Of a stretch of DNA of 64,000 nt, positions 17,752-28,200 are shown in pieces. The DNA comes from Streptomyces tibetensis (GTDB lineage: Bacteria > Actinomycetota > Actinomycetes > Streptomycetales > Streptomycetaceae), in the NCBI RefSeq assembly GCF_007655005.1, contig NZ_SZVW01000001.1, positions 372,001 through 436,000 on the forward strand. The letters are read 5' to 3'. A model generated the notes under the pieces. That model saw only the letters and a program-made list of their open reading frames with translations. It searched no databases and had not been told where the DNA came from. The position numbers and the translations under genes are program-made. Position 1 is the first letter of the stretch. Each line of letters starts with the position of its first letter.

Positions 17752-19152
17752 TCACGCCATCAGCCCGCGCAGCGCGCTGTACGCGCCGAGCGCCCACAGG
17801 ACGAGGGGCAGCAGGCTGAGCGCCATCAGGTAGTGCAGGATCTCGGCAGCCCGGCCCCAGTACGGGACGAGGCGCCGCCCCGGCACGGTCCACGAGGCGA
17901 TGGCGATGACCGCCGTGAGGGCGAGCAGTCCGGCGGCCACCAGCGGCCGGCGGTCCGGTGCGTAGGACTGCGCGCCGACGAGGATCAGCAGGAGCAGCCC
18001 GGTCACGCCGGGGAGGGTCAGCGAGAGTCGCTGCCAGGTGTTGCCCAGGCCCCGCGCGTGCAGCATCAGCAGCAGCGACAGTGCCACGACCGTGAGCACC
18101 GAGGGGAGGTTGGCGTACCAGGCGAGCGGGACGACGCAGGCGGCGCAGGTGGCGCCGACCGCCCCGTACAGCGAACTCATCCAGCCGTCCGCGAGCGCCG
18201 TACGGCCGGCGACCGCTGCGGTCGGGTGCGGTTCGATGCCCTCCTGGAGCTGCTGGGCGTTGGTCGGCAGCGGTGGCACTTTCAGCCCCGACATGCGGAA
18301 GGACAGCGAGGGGACGAACGCGCCGAGGATCACGGCCGCCAGCGCGATGATCCCGGCGACGTGGTGCGTCGCCAGGTCCGCGGTGAGCATGAGGGTTCCG
18401 GCGAGCGCGCCGAACACCGCGACCACACCGGTGCCGAGGAACAGCGCGGCGTACGCGGCCACCGCGGCGAGTACGACGGTCGCGCCACCCGCGCCCGCCA
18501 CGCAGGACGCCAGCAGCCGCGCGCCCATGACCTCGTTGGCATGCGGCCCGGTCAGGTCGCCGCCGGGCACCAGCCAGCCGGCGAACGCCAGGTAGGGGGC
18601 GGCCATGAAGCCGAGCGTGGCGCCCGCCGTGGCGTCGCCGACCGCCCGGCTCGCCGACCCCGCGGCCGCAACCAGCAGCAGTCCGACCGCGGCCGCGCAC
18701 AGGGCGCGCACCCCCACCGAGCCGCCGGGCAGGGAGAGCACCACGAGCCCGGCGGTGAGCGCGGTCACCGTGAGCCCGAGCAGCAGCCGCCGGCTGGACT
18801 CGGGCGTCCAGCCGTAGGGGCGGGACCGCATGGTGTCGGAGATGCCGGCCACCAGGTCGTCGAGGTGGACCTCGGGCAACGCCTCGGTGCGCGGCCGGAG
18901 ATAGAGCGTCTCGCCGTCGCGCAGGTCGTACGAGTCGAGGGTGCGCTCCTCGTCCATCGGCGCGGCGCCGATGCGTTGGAGCACCCAGCCGCCGTGGTCG
19001 ATGCCGGCCTCGTCGAGGTCCTCGCCGCCGTAACCGAGGACGGCGGGCAGCAGATCGGCCACGGGGACATCGGAGGGCACCGCCAGATCGACGCTCTTCG
19101 CGGGCGCTCGGACGGTCAGGCGGCACAGGTCGGCGGCCTGGGTGGCGGTCAT
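17752..19152 (-). CDS. eccD: EccD, type VII secretion integral membrane protein
   Basis: This encodes 466 aa from ATG 19152. The N-terminal 95 residues form the cytoplasmic ubiquitin-like domain (CRLTVRAPAKSVDLAVPSD to DGETLYLRPR), and about eleven hydrophobic helices follow, for example RLLLGLTVTALTAGLVVLSL. EccD forms the membrane vestibule of the ESX translocon. The best Shine-Dalgarno-like sequence (GGAGGAGCG) is about 16 bases upstream, farther than usual, so the start is a little uncertain. It is the first gene of the minus-strand operon and is divergent from eccC across a 336-base gap. Confidence 0.95.
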   Translation of the reverse strand: MTATQAADLCRLTVRAPAKSVDLAVPSDVPVADLLPAVLGYGGEDLDEAGIDHGGWVLQRIGAAPMDEERTLDSYDLRDGETLYLRPRTEALPEVHLDDLVAGISDTMRSRPYGWTPESSRRLLLGLTVTALTAGLVVLSLPGGSVGVRALCAAAVGLLLVAAAGSASRAVGDATAGATLGFMAAPYLAFAGWLVPGGDLTGPHANEVMGARLLASCVAGAGGATVVLAAVAAYAALFLGTGVVAVFGALAGTLMLTADLATHHVAGIIALAAVILGAFVPSLSFRMSGLKVPPLPTNAQQLQEGIEPHPTAAVAGRTALADGWMSSLYGAVGATCAACVVPLAWYANLPSVLTVVALSLLLMLHARGLGNTWQRLSLTLPGVTGLLLLILVGAQSYAPDRRPLVAAGLLALTAVIAIASWTVPGRRLVPYWGRAAEILHYLMALSLLPLVLWALGAYSALRGLMA

Positions 19153-19488
19153 CTGGCTGGTTCACGCTCCTCCGGTATTCCGCCGAAGGACATCGTGTCC
19201 AATTGGCGGAATGGCGGCACTGGAATTTCATTGACAGAATGTCACTGAATGACACTGTGTCCCGGGCGGAAGTTCTCACGGTGGCGAAACGGACTGGGGC
19301 TACTTTTCAGTAGGCATAGTTCCATCCGCACGCCATGGCAATGCACTTGCCTTTCGGAAAAGTACACACCTTCTATTGGGTGCACAATACTATTCCGAAC
19401 CTCGGGACCGGCACCTGCGGACCCATTGCCCGTATCGCCCGGTACCCCTGCCCGTATCGCCGTTTCCACCGCCCGTAAGGAGACCGTT
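19153..19488. promoter_or_regulatory. Divergent eccD/eccC intergenic region with inverted repeats
   Basis: This 336-base gap has no gene and is AT-richer than its neighbours. An inverted repeat, ATTCCGCC (19177-19184) with GGCGGAAT (19205-19212), has a 20-base loop. A palindrome TGACAGAATGTCA (19232-19244) overlaps a second arrangement TGTCACTGAATGACA (19240-19254), giving evenly spaced TGACA half-sites. The TTGACA at 19231-19236 is also a perfect -35 hexamer but lacks a strong -10 at 17 bases. TACTAT near 19386 could be a -10 for eccC. This is the obvious place for shared control of both arms of the locus; the protein that would bind is unknown. Confidence 0.5.
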
Positions 19489-22400
19489 GTGAGTGTGGTC
19501 TTGTTCCGCAGGCCGGCCCGCCGGCGCGGCCCGGACATGCCCGAGGGCGAGTTGAACCTCCAGGAGCCGCCCACGCTGCCGGAGGTGGTGCCGGACAGCT
19601 CGGCCGTGTGGACGTACCTGCCGATGGCGCTGATGTCGGTGTCGATGATGCTGATGTTCATGCGGCCTGGCATGAGCCGGTCGTCCGGCAGCCACTTCAT
19701 GTACCTGGCCGTCGGCATGATGGTGCTGGCCTCCGGCGCCATGATGGTCGGCCAGATGATGCGCAAGGTCAGCGAGCGCAAGCAGCGCCTGAAGGGGGAG
19801 CGCCGCGACTACCTGCGCTATCTCACGCAGATCCGGCGCAAGGTGCGCACCGCGGTCGCCGACCAGCAGAAGGCACTGGCCTGGCGGCATCCGGAGCCCG
19901 CGGCCCTGTGGGCGATGGTGGGCACCACCCGGCTGTGGGAACGCCGCCCGCAGGACGAGGACTTCGGCGAGGTGCGGGTGGCGGTCGGGGAGCAGAAGCT
20001 CGGGCTGCGGCTGACGCCGAAGGCGACCACGCCGGTGGAGGACCTGGAGCCGCTGTCCGCGCACGCCCTGCGCAGCTTCATCCGGGCGTACTCCACCGTG
20101 CCGGAGCAGCCCATCGCGATCTATCTGCGGGCCTGGGCGCGGGTGCTGTTCCGCGGCGACGAGCAGCGGATACGTGCCGTCGCCCGGGCCGTGATCTCCC
20201 AGTTGGCGACCTTCCACGCGCCCGACGACGTCTGGGTGGCGCTGTGTGTGTCGGACGAGCGGCGGTCGGAGTGGGAGTGGGTGAAGTGGCTGCCGCACAA
20301 CCTCCACCCGCAGGAGAGCGACGGCGCGGGCCCGGCGCGGATGTGCGTCTCGGCGTTCAACGAGCTGGAGGACCTGCTGGGCGCGGAGTTCATGGAGCGG
20401 CCGGCCTTCGACCCGGACGCGGTGGCCGGGCGCGAGGAGCCGTTCACCGTGATCGTGGTGGACGGCGGGAGCGTGCCCGGCGGGCACCGGCTGGACGGCC
20501 CCGGCTTCCGCAACGCCGTCGTGTTGGACCTGAGCGGCGCGCTGACCTGGCGGCCCGGCCGGGTCACACTCCGCTTCGACGTGTCCGAGAAGGACTTCAC
20601 GCTGGTGCGCACCGACCGGGAGCGCAAGGAGCAGCCCACCCGGCTCGGTCGCCCCGACCGGTTCGGCCTGGTGGGCGCCGTCTCGCTGGCCCGGCGGCTC
20701 GCCCCGTACCGGATGGGCATGGGCAGCGAGGTCTCCGAACCGCTGTCGGCGAATGTGGAGTTGACCACCCTGCTGGGGATCGGCGACCTGCGCCGGCACG
20801 AGCCGGCCACGCTGTGGCACCGCAACACCGGCTCCGCCCGGCTACGGGTGCCGATCGCGTTGTGCGCCGACGGCACCCCGCTGGAGCTGGACATCAAGGA
20901 GTCCGCCCAGGGCGGTACGGGCCCGCACGGCATGCTCATCGGCGCCACCGGCTCCGGCAAGAGCGAGCTGCTGCGCACCCTGGTCCTGGCGCTCGCGCTG
21001 TCCAACTCCTCCGAGACGCTGAACTTCGTCCTGGTCGACTTCAAGGGCGGCGCCACCTTCCTCGGCCTGGACGAACTGCCGCACGTCTCGGCGGTGATCA
21101 CCAACCTGGCGGGCGAGGCGGCGCTGGTCTCCCGGATGCAGGACGCGCTGCACGGCGAGTTGATGCGGCGGCAGGAGCTGCTGCGGGCAGCGGGCAACTA
21201 CACCTCCGCGCTGGACTACGAGAAGGCGCGGGCGTCCGGCACCCCGCTGACGCCGCTGCCCAGCCTGTTCGTCGTCGTCGACGAGTTCAGTGAACTGCTC
21301 GCCTCGCACCGTGAGTTCATGGAGCTGTTCGTGATGATCGGGCGGCTCGGGCGGAGCCTGGGGGTACACCTGCTGCTCGCCTCGCAGCGGCTGGACGAGG
21401 GCCGGATGCACCAGCTGGAGAGCCATCTGTCGTACCGCATCGGGCTGCGCACCTTCTCCGCCATGGAGAGCCGCGGCGTGCTCGGCGTCCCGGACGCCTA
21501 CCAGCTGCCGCCGCGGCCGGGCAGCGGCTATCTCAAGTCCGGTGTGGAGGCGCTGACCCGGTTCCGCGCGGCGTACGTCTCCGGCCCGTACCAGGAGCGC
21601 AAGGCCGGCGCGAACCAGGCCCGGGTCGCCAGTCAGACCGTGCCGTGGACCTCCGGCTACGTGGTGCCCCGCCAGGTGCCCGACGTGCCCGAGCCGGAGC
21701 CGGAGGAGGGGTTGGAGGAGACCGGGGAGACGCTGCTGTCCGTCGCGGTGGAGCGGCTGCTCGCCGCGGGGCCGCCCGCCCACCAGGTGTGGCTGCCGCC
21801 GCTGGACCTGCCCGCGACCCTCGACCAGGTGCTGCCGCCGCTGACCCCCGACCCCGACCTGGGGCTGACCACCGTCGGCTGGCAGGGCCGGGGGCGGCTG
21901 GCCGTGCCGATCGGCATCGTGGACAAGCCCTTCGAGCAGTTGCGGGACCTGCTGACGATCGACCTGTCGGGTGTCGGCGGGCACGTGGCCGTCGCGGGCG
22001 GCCCGCAGAGCGGCAAGTCCACCCTGGTGCGCACCATCCTCACCGCGCTCGCCCTCACCCACACCCCGCGCGAAGTGTCGTTCTTCTGCCTCGACTTCGG
22101 CGGCGGCACCCTGGCGGGCCTGGCCGAGCTGCCGCACACCGCCGGGGTGGCGGCCCGCCTGGACACCGAGCGGGTGGGCCGGACGATCGCCGAGGTCAAC
22201 TCACTGCTGGCCGCGCGCGAGCGGTACTTCCTCGACCACGGCATCGACTCCATGGCCACCTTCCGTCGCCGCCGGGCCGCCGGGGAGCTGACCGACCAGC
22301 CCTACGGGGACGTGTTCCTGGTCATCGACGGCTGGTCGACCGTACGGCAGGACTTCGACCAGCACATCCAGACGTTCAACTCCATGGCCGCCCGCGGCCT

Positions 22401-23466
22401 CAACTACGGCGTACACCTGATCGTGACCACCGCCCGCTGGGTGGAACTGTCCGCGGGCGTACGCGACCAGGCCGCCACCCACCTGGAGCTGCGGATGGGC
22501 GACGCCATGGACTCCGAGATCAACAGCCGCCGCGCGGCCACCGTGCCTCGGCTGCCCGGCCGCGGCCTGACCCGCGACGGCATGCTCCACTACCTCTCCG
22601 CACTCCCCCGCATCGACGGCGTGGAAGGCGCGGAAGACCTCGCGGACGGCGTCTCAGGGCTGGTCACCGCGGTCAAGGAGAGCTGGCCGGGGCCCCGGAC
22701 CCCGCAGGTGCGGATGCTGCCGACCAGGCTGCCGGTCTCCCAGCTCCCGCCGCCCGAGGGCGACCTGCGGGTCCCGATCGGCCTGGAGGAGAACGAACTG
22801 TCCACGGTCTGGCACGACTTCAGCGAGACCCCGCACATGATCGTGGTCGGCGACACCGAGAGCGGCAAGACCAACATGCTGCGGCTGACGGCCAAGGCGA
22901 TCATGGAGCGCTACACACCGGCCGAGGCCCGGATCATGGTCGTGGACTACCGCCGCACCCTGGTGGAGAGCATCCCCGACGCGTACCGCCTCGGGCACGC
23001 GGTCTCCATCGACGCGCTGCGCGACATCGTCGGCGGGGCGGCCAAGGCGGTCAAGGCGCGGGTGCCGGGCGCGGACATCGCCCCGGCCCGGATGAAGTTG
23101 TGCGACTGGTGGACAGGGCCGCGGCTGTTCATCCTGGTCGACGACTACGACATGGTGGGCGGCGACTCGATGAACGCGCCGTTCGAGCCGCTGCTGGCAC
23201 ACCTCGCGCTCGGCTACGAAGTCGGACTGCACATGGTCGTGGCCCGCTCCGCGGCCGGCGCCTCGCGCGGCCTCAACGACCGCCTGCTGCGGCGCATGCA
23301 GGAGATCAACACCCCCGGTCTGCTGCTGTCCTGCCCGCCCGCCGAGGGCTTCCTCTTCGGCAACGTCAAGGGCCAGGTGCTGAACGCGGGGCGGGCCACT
23401 CGCGTCGCCCGCCGGAAGGCGACGCGGGTGCAGACGGCGCTTGTGGAAGAGGGGCCGGCGACATGA
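19489..23466 (+). CDS. eccC: EccC, type VII secretion FtsK/SpoIIIE ATPase
   Basis: This encodes 1325 aa from GTG 19489, with AAGGAG seven bases upstream; the frame is open further upstream but has no ribosome site there. Two membrane helices lie near residues 40-60 (LPMALMSVSMMLMFM) and 68-90. Three FtsK-type ATPase domains follow, with Walker A motifs GATGSGKS (near residue 485), GGPQSGKS (near 838) and GDTESGKT (near 1121). It is a single-chain EccC, not split into Ca and Cb. EccC is the motor and docking site for WXG100 substrates. It is transcribed away from eccD/eccB and ends in an ATGA that opens no convincing downstream gene. Confidence 0.97.
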   Translation: MSVVLFRRPARRRGPDMPEGELNLQEPPTLPEVVPDSSAVWTYLPMALMSVSMMLMFMRPGMSRSSGSHFMYLAVGMMVLASGAMMVGQMMRKVSERKQRLKGERRDYLRYLTQIRRKVRTAVADQQKALAWRHPEPAALWAMVGTTRLWERRPQDEDFGEVRVAVGEQKLGLRLTPKATTPVEDLEPLSAHALRSFIRAYSTVPEQPIAIYLRAWARVLFRGDEQRIRAVARAVISQLATFHAPDDVWVALCVSDERRSEWEWVKWLPHNLHPQESDGAGPARMCVSAFNELEDLLGAEFMERPAFDPDAVAGREEPFTVIVVDGGSVPGGHRLDGPGFRNAVVLDLSGALTWRPGRVTLRFDVSEKDFTLVRTDRERKEQPTRLGRPDRFGLVGAVSLARRLAPYRMGMGSEVSEPLSANVELTTLLGIGDLRRHEPATLWHRNTGSARLRVPIALCADGTPLELDIKESAQGGTGPHGMLIGATGSGKSELLRTLVLALALSNSSETLNFVLVDFKGGATFLGLDELPHVSAVITNLAGEAALVSRMQDALHGELMRRQELLRAAGNYTSALDYEKARASGTPLTPLPSLFVVVDEFSELLASHREFMELFVMIGRLGRSLGVHLLLASQRLDEGRMHQLESHLSYRIGLRTFSAMESRGVLGVPDAYQLPPRPGSGYLKSGVEALTRFRAAYVSGPYQERKAGANQARVASQTVPWTSGYVVPRQVPDVPEPEPEEGLEETGETLLSVAVERLLAAGPPAHQVWLPPLDLPATLDQVLPPLTPDPDLGLTTVGWQGRGRLAVPIGIVDKPFEQLRDLLTIDLSGVGGHVAVAGGPQSGKSTLVRTILTALALTHTPREVSFFCLDFGGGTLAGLAELPHTAGVAARLDTERVGRTIAEVNSLLAARERYFLDHGIDSMATFRRRRAAGELTDQPYGDVFLVIDGWSTVRQDFDQHIQTFNSMAARGLNYGVHLIVTTARWVELSAGVRDQAATHLELRMGDAMDSEINSRRAATVPRLPGRGLTRDGMLHYLSALPRIDGVEGAEDLADGVSGLVTAVKESWPGPRTPQVRMLPTRLPVSQLPPPEGDLRVPIGLEENELSTVWHDFSETPHMIVVGDTESGKTNMLRLTAKAIMERYTPAEARIMVVDYRRTLVESIPDAYRLGHAVSIDALRDIVGGAAKAVKARVPGADIAPARMKLCDWWTGPRLFILVDDYDMVGGDSMNAPFEPLLAHLALGYEVGLHMVVARSAAGASRGLNDRLLRRMQEINTPGLLLSCPPAEGFLFGNVKGQVLNAGRATRVARRKATRVQTALVEEGPAT

Positions 23467-23735
23467 GGGGCCGGTGCCGGATAACGGCCGGCTCCCGCCG
23501 CCCGGGAAATTCGGCCGGGGCAGCTACCCGAATTGCCGCGGAGGCTGCCCGAATCACTCTGCCGGACTGCCCGAAAAGGAAGCGGCCGCGGGCAGGAATT
23601 CTGGAGGAACAGGCACCGGGGATATGCGGGCGCTCGGCGCCGTGTGGACCGTACGGCGGGGACGCGTACGGGCATCCGGCGCCGTACGGGCACCCCGCGA
23701 CGTACGGCCTCCCGGCGCCGTACAGGCAGCGGCTC
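23467..23735. other. eccC-mycP convergent intergenic stretch with Tyr/Pro/Gly-coding-like repeats
   Basis: No gene is assigned. The stretch begins with GC-rich inverted sequence near GGGGCCGGTGCCGG that could end eccC transcription. From about 23640 to 23730 it repeats GCGCCGTACGG and GTACGGGCA-like units. In the plus frame following eccC's ATGA these read PYGGDAYGHPAPYGHPATYG, like the Tyr/Pro/Gly-rich N-termini of many Streptomyces membrane proteins, but upstream codon use is poor and nothing recognisable follows. A gene relic or simple repeat is more likely than a live gene. Confidence 0.35.
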
Positions 23736-24998
23736 TCAGGAACTCCCGGCCCCCGCGGGCGCCGTGGGCTCGGTGGGCTCCGCCGTCTCCGGGTCCTCCG
23801 CGCCCGCCGGGCGCCAGCCCCTGGCCCGGCCGCGGGGGATCACCACGGCACCGGCGGCCACCAGCAGCACCAGGCCGCCGCCCGCGCCAGCGATGACCAG
23901 GGCGCGGTGGCGCGGCCCGGACGGGGCGGCCGGGGGGACGTGGGCGGCCGCCGGCTTCGGGGTGGCGCCCTGCTTGTCGGTGAGCAGCGAACTCACGGAG
24001 GCGTATGGGTCCACCCGCGGCGTGCTCGCCGGGTACGCCGACACCGTGAGCTGCCGCGCGACCTCGGCCGCGGACATCTCCGGGTACCGGGCGCGGACCA
24101 GCGCCGCCGCACCCGCGACGTGGGCCGCGGCGAGCGAGGAGCCCGAACCGATGTAGTGGCCCGAGCCCTTGGGTCCGACGCTGACCACCGCGTCGCCCGG
24201 CGCCGCCAGGACCGCGTTGCCCAGCGCGGGTGCGCTGTCGGGGCGTTTGCCGTCCGGGCCGTAGTCGATGACCGAGAGCACGCCGGGCGCGGACGCGGGC
24301 CAGTACCAGGGCGCGGGCTCGGCCGGCTGGCCGGTGTTGCGGTCCCTGGGCAGGAAGTCCGGGCCGACCGGGGCGACCACCAGCGCGTCGTGCTCGGCCG
24401 CGTACGCCGCGGCCTTGGTCAGGTCGGCCTTCCCTGTTGGCAGCACCCATCCGACGTAGATGACCTCGGCGCCCTTGGCGGCCGCGGTGCGGATGCCCGC
24501 CGCGAGGGTCGCGGCGGTGGTCTCGCCGCGCGTCCGCGCCCCGCGCACCGCCAGGATCCGCGCCTTGGGCGCGACCCCCGCCACCCCCACTCCCTTGCCG
24601 GGTGCCGCCGCGATGAGGCCCGCGGCGAAGCTGCCGTGGCCCGTGCAGTCCTGGCCCGCGTCGCCGACGGCGGTGACCCGGCCGGACAGCGCCGGGATGT
24701 CCGTGCCGACGCCGGAGTCGACCACGGCGACGGTCACCCCGGCGCCCTGGGACAGCTCCCAGGCGCGGCCGAGCCCGAGCGTGGACCGGGACCAGGTCGC
24801 GTCCTCGGCCTTGCCCTGGGACGCTTTCGCGCAGGGGTCGTCGGACGGCAGCACGGAGATGAGGGCGGGCAGTTCCACCGAGCCCGAGCCCGGATCCGCT
24901 GCGGCGGAGGGGACCACGGAGGCGAGCGAAGCCATGGTCAGCGCGGCGGCGGCGACCGCCCGCGTCACCAGAGGACGGGAAGAAGGTGCACGTCGCAT
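23736..24998 (-). CDS. mycP: MycP, type VII secretion subtilisin-like mycosin
   Basis: This encodes 420 aa from ATG 24998; an in-frame ATG three codons upstream (25007) is equally possible, as neither has a clear ribosome site. It has a signal peptide (RAVAAAALTMASLASVVPSA), then the S8 catalytic triad: Asp in VAVVDSGVG (near residue 94), His in DCTGHGSF (near 121) and Ser in SGSSLAAAHVAG. A C-terminal membrane anchor (LVIAGAGGGLVLLVAAGAVV) is followed by a basic tail. Mycosins stabilise the ESX membrane complex and cleave some substrates. The gene converges on eccC and diverges from the beta-helix/AAA gene. Confidence 0.93.
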   Translation of the reverse strand: MRRAPSSRPLVTRAVAAAALTMASLASVVPSAAADPGSGSVELPALISVLPSDDPCAKASQGKAEDATWSRSTLGLGRAWELSQGAGVTVAVVDSGVGTDIPALSGRVTAVGDAGQDCTGHGSFAAGLIAAAPGKGVGVAGVAPKARILAVRGARTRGETTAATLAAGIRTAAAKGAEVIYVGWVLPTGKADLTKAAAYAAEHDALVVAPVGPDFLPRDRNTGQPAEPAPWYWPASAPGVLSVIDYGPDGKRPDSAPALGNAVLAAPGDAVVSVGPKGSGHYIGSGSSLAAAHVAGAAALVRARYPEMSAAEVARQLTVSAYPASTPRVDPYASVSSLLTDKQGATPKPAAAHVPPAAPSGPRHRALVIAGAGGGLVLLVAAGAVVIPRGRARGWRPAGAEDPETAEPTEPTAPAGAGSS

Positions 24999-25295
24999 GG
25001 CGCGCATGCTACGCAGACCGGGGTGGCGCACCAGGATCGGCGGTTTGCCCGAACGGGCACCGGCGGTGTGCCCTGATGGGCACCAGGACGTGCACTCGGC
25101 GACCCGATCCCGTCTGACCACGTCTGACCACCGCGGGATTCCCGTAGCCTGCATCGCGTGTGCGCCTCGTGCGCGCGTCTCCTGCATGCGCGGCCCCTGC
25201 GACCGTACCGCCGGCGGTCGGGCCCGGCCGCGGCGATCGCGGCCCACGCCCAGGTCATCAAGGTGCGGCAGGCACCACAACTAGGAGGTCCCAGC

Positions 25296-28200
25296 GTGTC
25301 ACGGCAGTTGCTCACGGTCGGTCCGGACCATACGGAGAACTTCCGGACGATCGGCGAGGCCCTGGCGAAGGCGCGTACGGGAGCGGTGATCCGCGTCAAG
25401 CCCGGCCGCTATCGCGAGAACCTCACGGTCAAGACCCGGCTCACCATCGTCGCCGACGGCGAGCGCGGCAGCGTGGAGATCTGCCCGCCGCGCGGCACCG
25501 CCGTGGTACTCGTCGCGGACGCGGTGATGCTCACCGACCTGATGCTGCGCGGCGGCAGCGAGGACCTGCCGGTGGTGGACGCGCCGCGCGGCCAGGTCGC
25601 CATGGACGGCTGCACCGTCGTCGGCTCCGGCTGGACGGCGCTCCTCGCCCGCGAGAACGGCTCGCTGGCCATGCGCGGCTGCCGGATCTCCAACCCCGAG
25701 GGCGCGGGCATCGTGGACACCGCCCCCACCGGCAGCGTCATCGACGACTGCCTGATCGAGCACCTGGGCACTTCCGCCGTCGTGCTCAGCGAGCAGGCCC
25801 GCACCACCGTGCGCGGCTGCCGGATGCGCGACGCCAAGGGCAACGGGCTGCTCGCCAACGGCGAGGCGCAGGGCCGGGTCGAGGACTGCGACATCTCCGG
25901 CACCGAGAAGCCCGCCGTCGCCCTGGAGGGCCGGTGCGCCACGCACGTGGCACGCACCCACGCCCACGACACGTCCGTCGGCGTCTACGTCACCAGCGCC
26001 GCCCGGCCCACGCTGGAAGAGGTCACCGTCAGCGACACGACCGGGCCCGGCATCGTGCTCGCCCAGGGCGCGGACCCGGAGCTGCTGCGCTGCGGCACCG
26101 CGCGTACCAAGGGCAACGGCCTGGCGGTCACGGAGCGTTCGCGGGGCACGTTCCAGGACTGCGCCTTCGATGCCGCGGCCTCCTCCGCGGTCCGCGTCAT
26201 CGGCTCCAGCGCCCCGCTGCTCTCCGACACCACCGTGCGGGACTGCGCCGACGCGACGGGGGCCGTGTGGCTGGCCGAGGACGCCTCGGCCGAGTTCGAC
26301 CGCCTGGAGGTGGTGGACGCGGCCGGGGTCGCCGTCTCCATCCGCACCGGAGCCAACCCCCTGGTGCGCAAGGCCCGCCTCATCGCGCCCGGCGGCCACG
26401 GCATCGAGGTCATCGAGGACGGCCGCGGGCGCATGGAGGACTGCACGATCGAACGGCCCGAAGGGGCAGGGATCCGCGCGGTCAACGGCGGCGCCCCCGA
26501 GATCACCGGCACCGTGCTGCGCGGCACGGCCCAGGCCGCCGTCTGGGTCGGCACCGGGGGCCGCTCCACCGTGCGGGACTGCCAGATCCACGCGTGCACC
26601 GCAGCAGGGCTGCACGTGGAGAGCGGCGGCGAACTCTCCGCCGGCCACACCCAGGTGACCGAGGCCGGGGCGCACGGCGTGCTCGTCGCCAACGGCGGCC
26701 GGGCCACGCTGGAGTCCTGCCAGATCAGTGGCAGCGTCGGCGACGGCATCCGCGTCGACAGCTCCGAGCAGGTCACCCTCACCGACTGCGCCGTACGGGA
26801 CAACCGCGGCGCGGGCCTGAAGCAGACCCGCGCCACCGAGCGCCTCACCGTCCAGGGCCTGAACAGCAGCGGGAACGCCACCCCCGACGCCTGGGGCGAG
26901 ACCGCCGGGGACCTGGCCCAGGAGGGAAAGACCGCGGCCGGCCCCGACGGGAGGAAGCCCGAAGGCCCCCTCGCACAGCTGGAGTCGCTGATCGGCCTCG
27001 CCGACGTCAAACACCAGGTCCGCACCCTGGTCAACCTCAACCAGCTCGCGCAGCGGCGGGCCAGCCTCGGCATGCCCGTCCCGCCCATGAGCCGCCACCT
27101 GGTCTTCTCAGGACCGCCCGGCACCGGCAAGACCACCGTCGCCCGCCTCTACGGCGGCATCCTGGCCGAACTCGGCGTGCTGAACTCCGGGCACCTGGTG
27201 GAGGTCTCCCGCGCCGACCTGGTCGCCCAGGTCATCGGCGGTACGGCCATCAAGACCACCGAGGCGTTCAACGAGGCGCTGGGCGGCGTGCTGTTCGTCG
27301 ACGAGGCGTACACGCTGCTGTCCGACGGCAAGGGCTCCGGCGCCGACTTCGGCAAGGAAGCCATCGACACACTGCTGAAACTGATGGAGGACCACCGCGA
27401 CGAGGTCGTCGTCATCGCCGCCGGATACACCGACGACATGGGTTCCTTCCTCGCCTCCAACCCGGGCCTGGCCTCCCGCTTCACCCGCACCATCGAGTTC
27501 GCCAACTACTCGGTGGAGGAGCTGGTGACCATCACCGAGTCCATGTGCGGGACCCACCGCTACGAGCTGGACCCCAGCACCCTGGACGCCCTCGCCCGGC
27601 ACTACGAGCGGATGCCGCGCGACGCCACGTTCGGCAACGGCCGCGCCGCCCGTCAGGTCTTCGAGGAGATGATCGACCGGCAGGCGTTCCGGCTGGCCTC
27701 GATGGCCAGCCCCGCCGAGTCCGACCTCACCCTGCTGTTGCCCGAGGATGTCGCGGACGCCTCGGCCGCCGCGGGCGCGGGCGACGGCCGCAGCTCCGAG
27801 GAACTCCTCGCCGACCTCGACGCCATGATCGGTCTCCAGGCCGTCAAACGCGAGGTCACCGACCTGGTCAACCTGCTGTCGGCCACCAGGCAGCGGCAGG
27901 CCGCAGGACTGCCCACCCCGAAGATCAGCCACCACCTGGTCTTCTCAGGACCGCCCGGCACCGGCAAGACCACCGTCGCCCGCCTCTACGCCGACCTGCT
28001 GCACTCCCTGGGCGTCCTGACCACCGGCCAGCTCGTGGAAGTGGCCCGCGCCGACCTGGTCGGCCGCTACGTGGGTCACACCGCGCAGCTCACCAAGGAG
28101 GTCTTCGAACGCGCCCTGGGCGGCGTGCTCTTCATCGACGAGGCGTACACCCTCACCCCCGAGGGCGCTGGCTCCGACTTCGGCCGCGAGGCCGTCGACA

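Noticed and set aside
23462..23735. A gene starting at the ATGA overlapping the eccC stop
   Set aside because: The frame runs on against mycP, and its first 60 codons are not protein-like; only the short Tyr/Pro/Gly stretch stands out.
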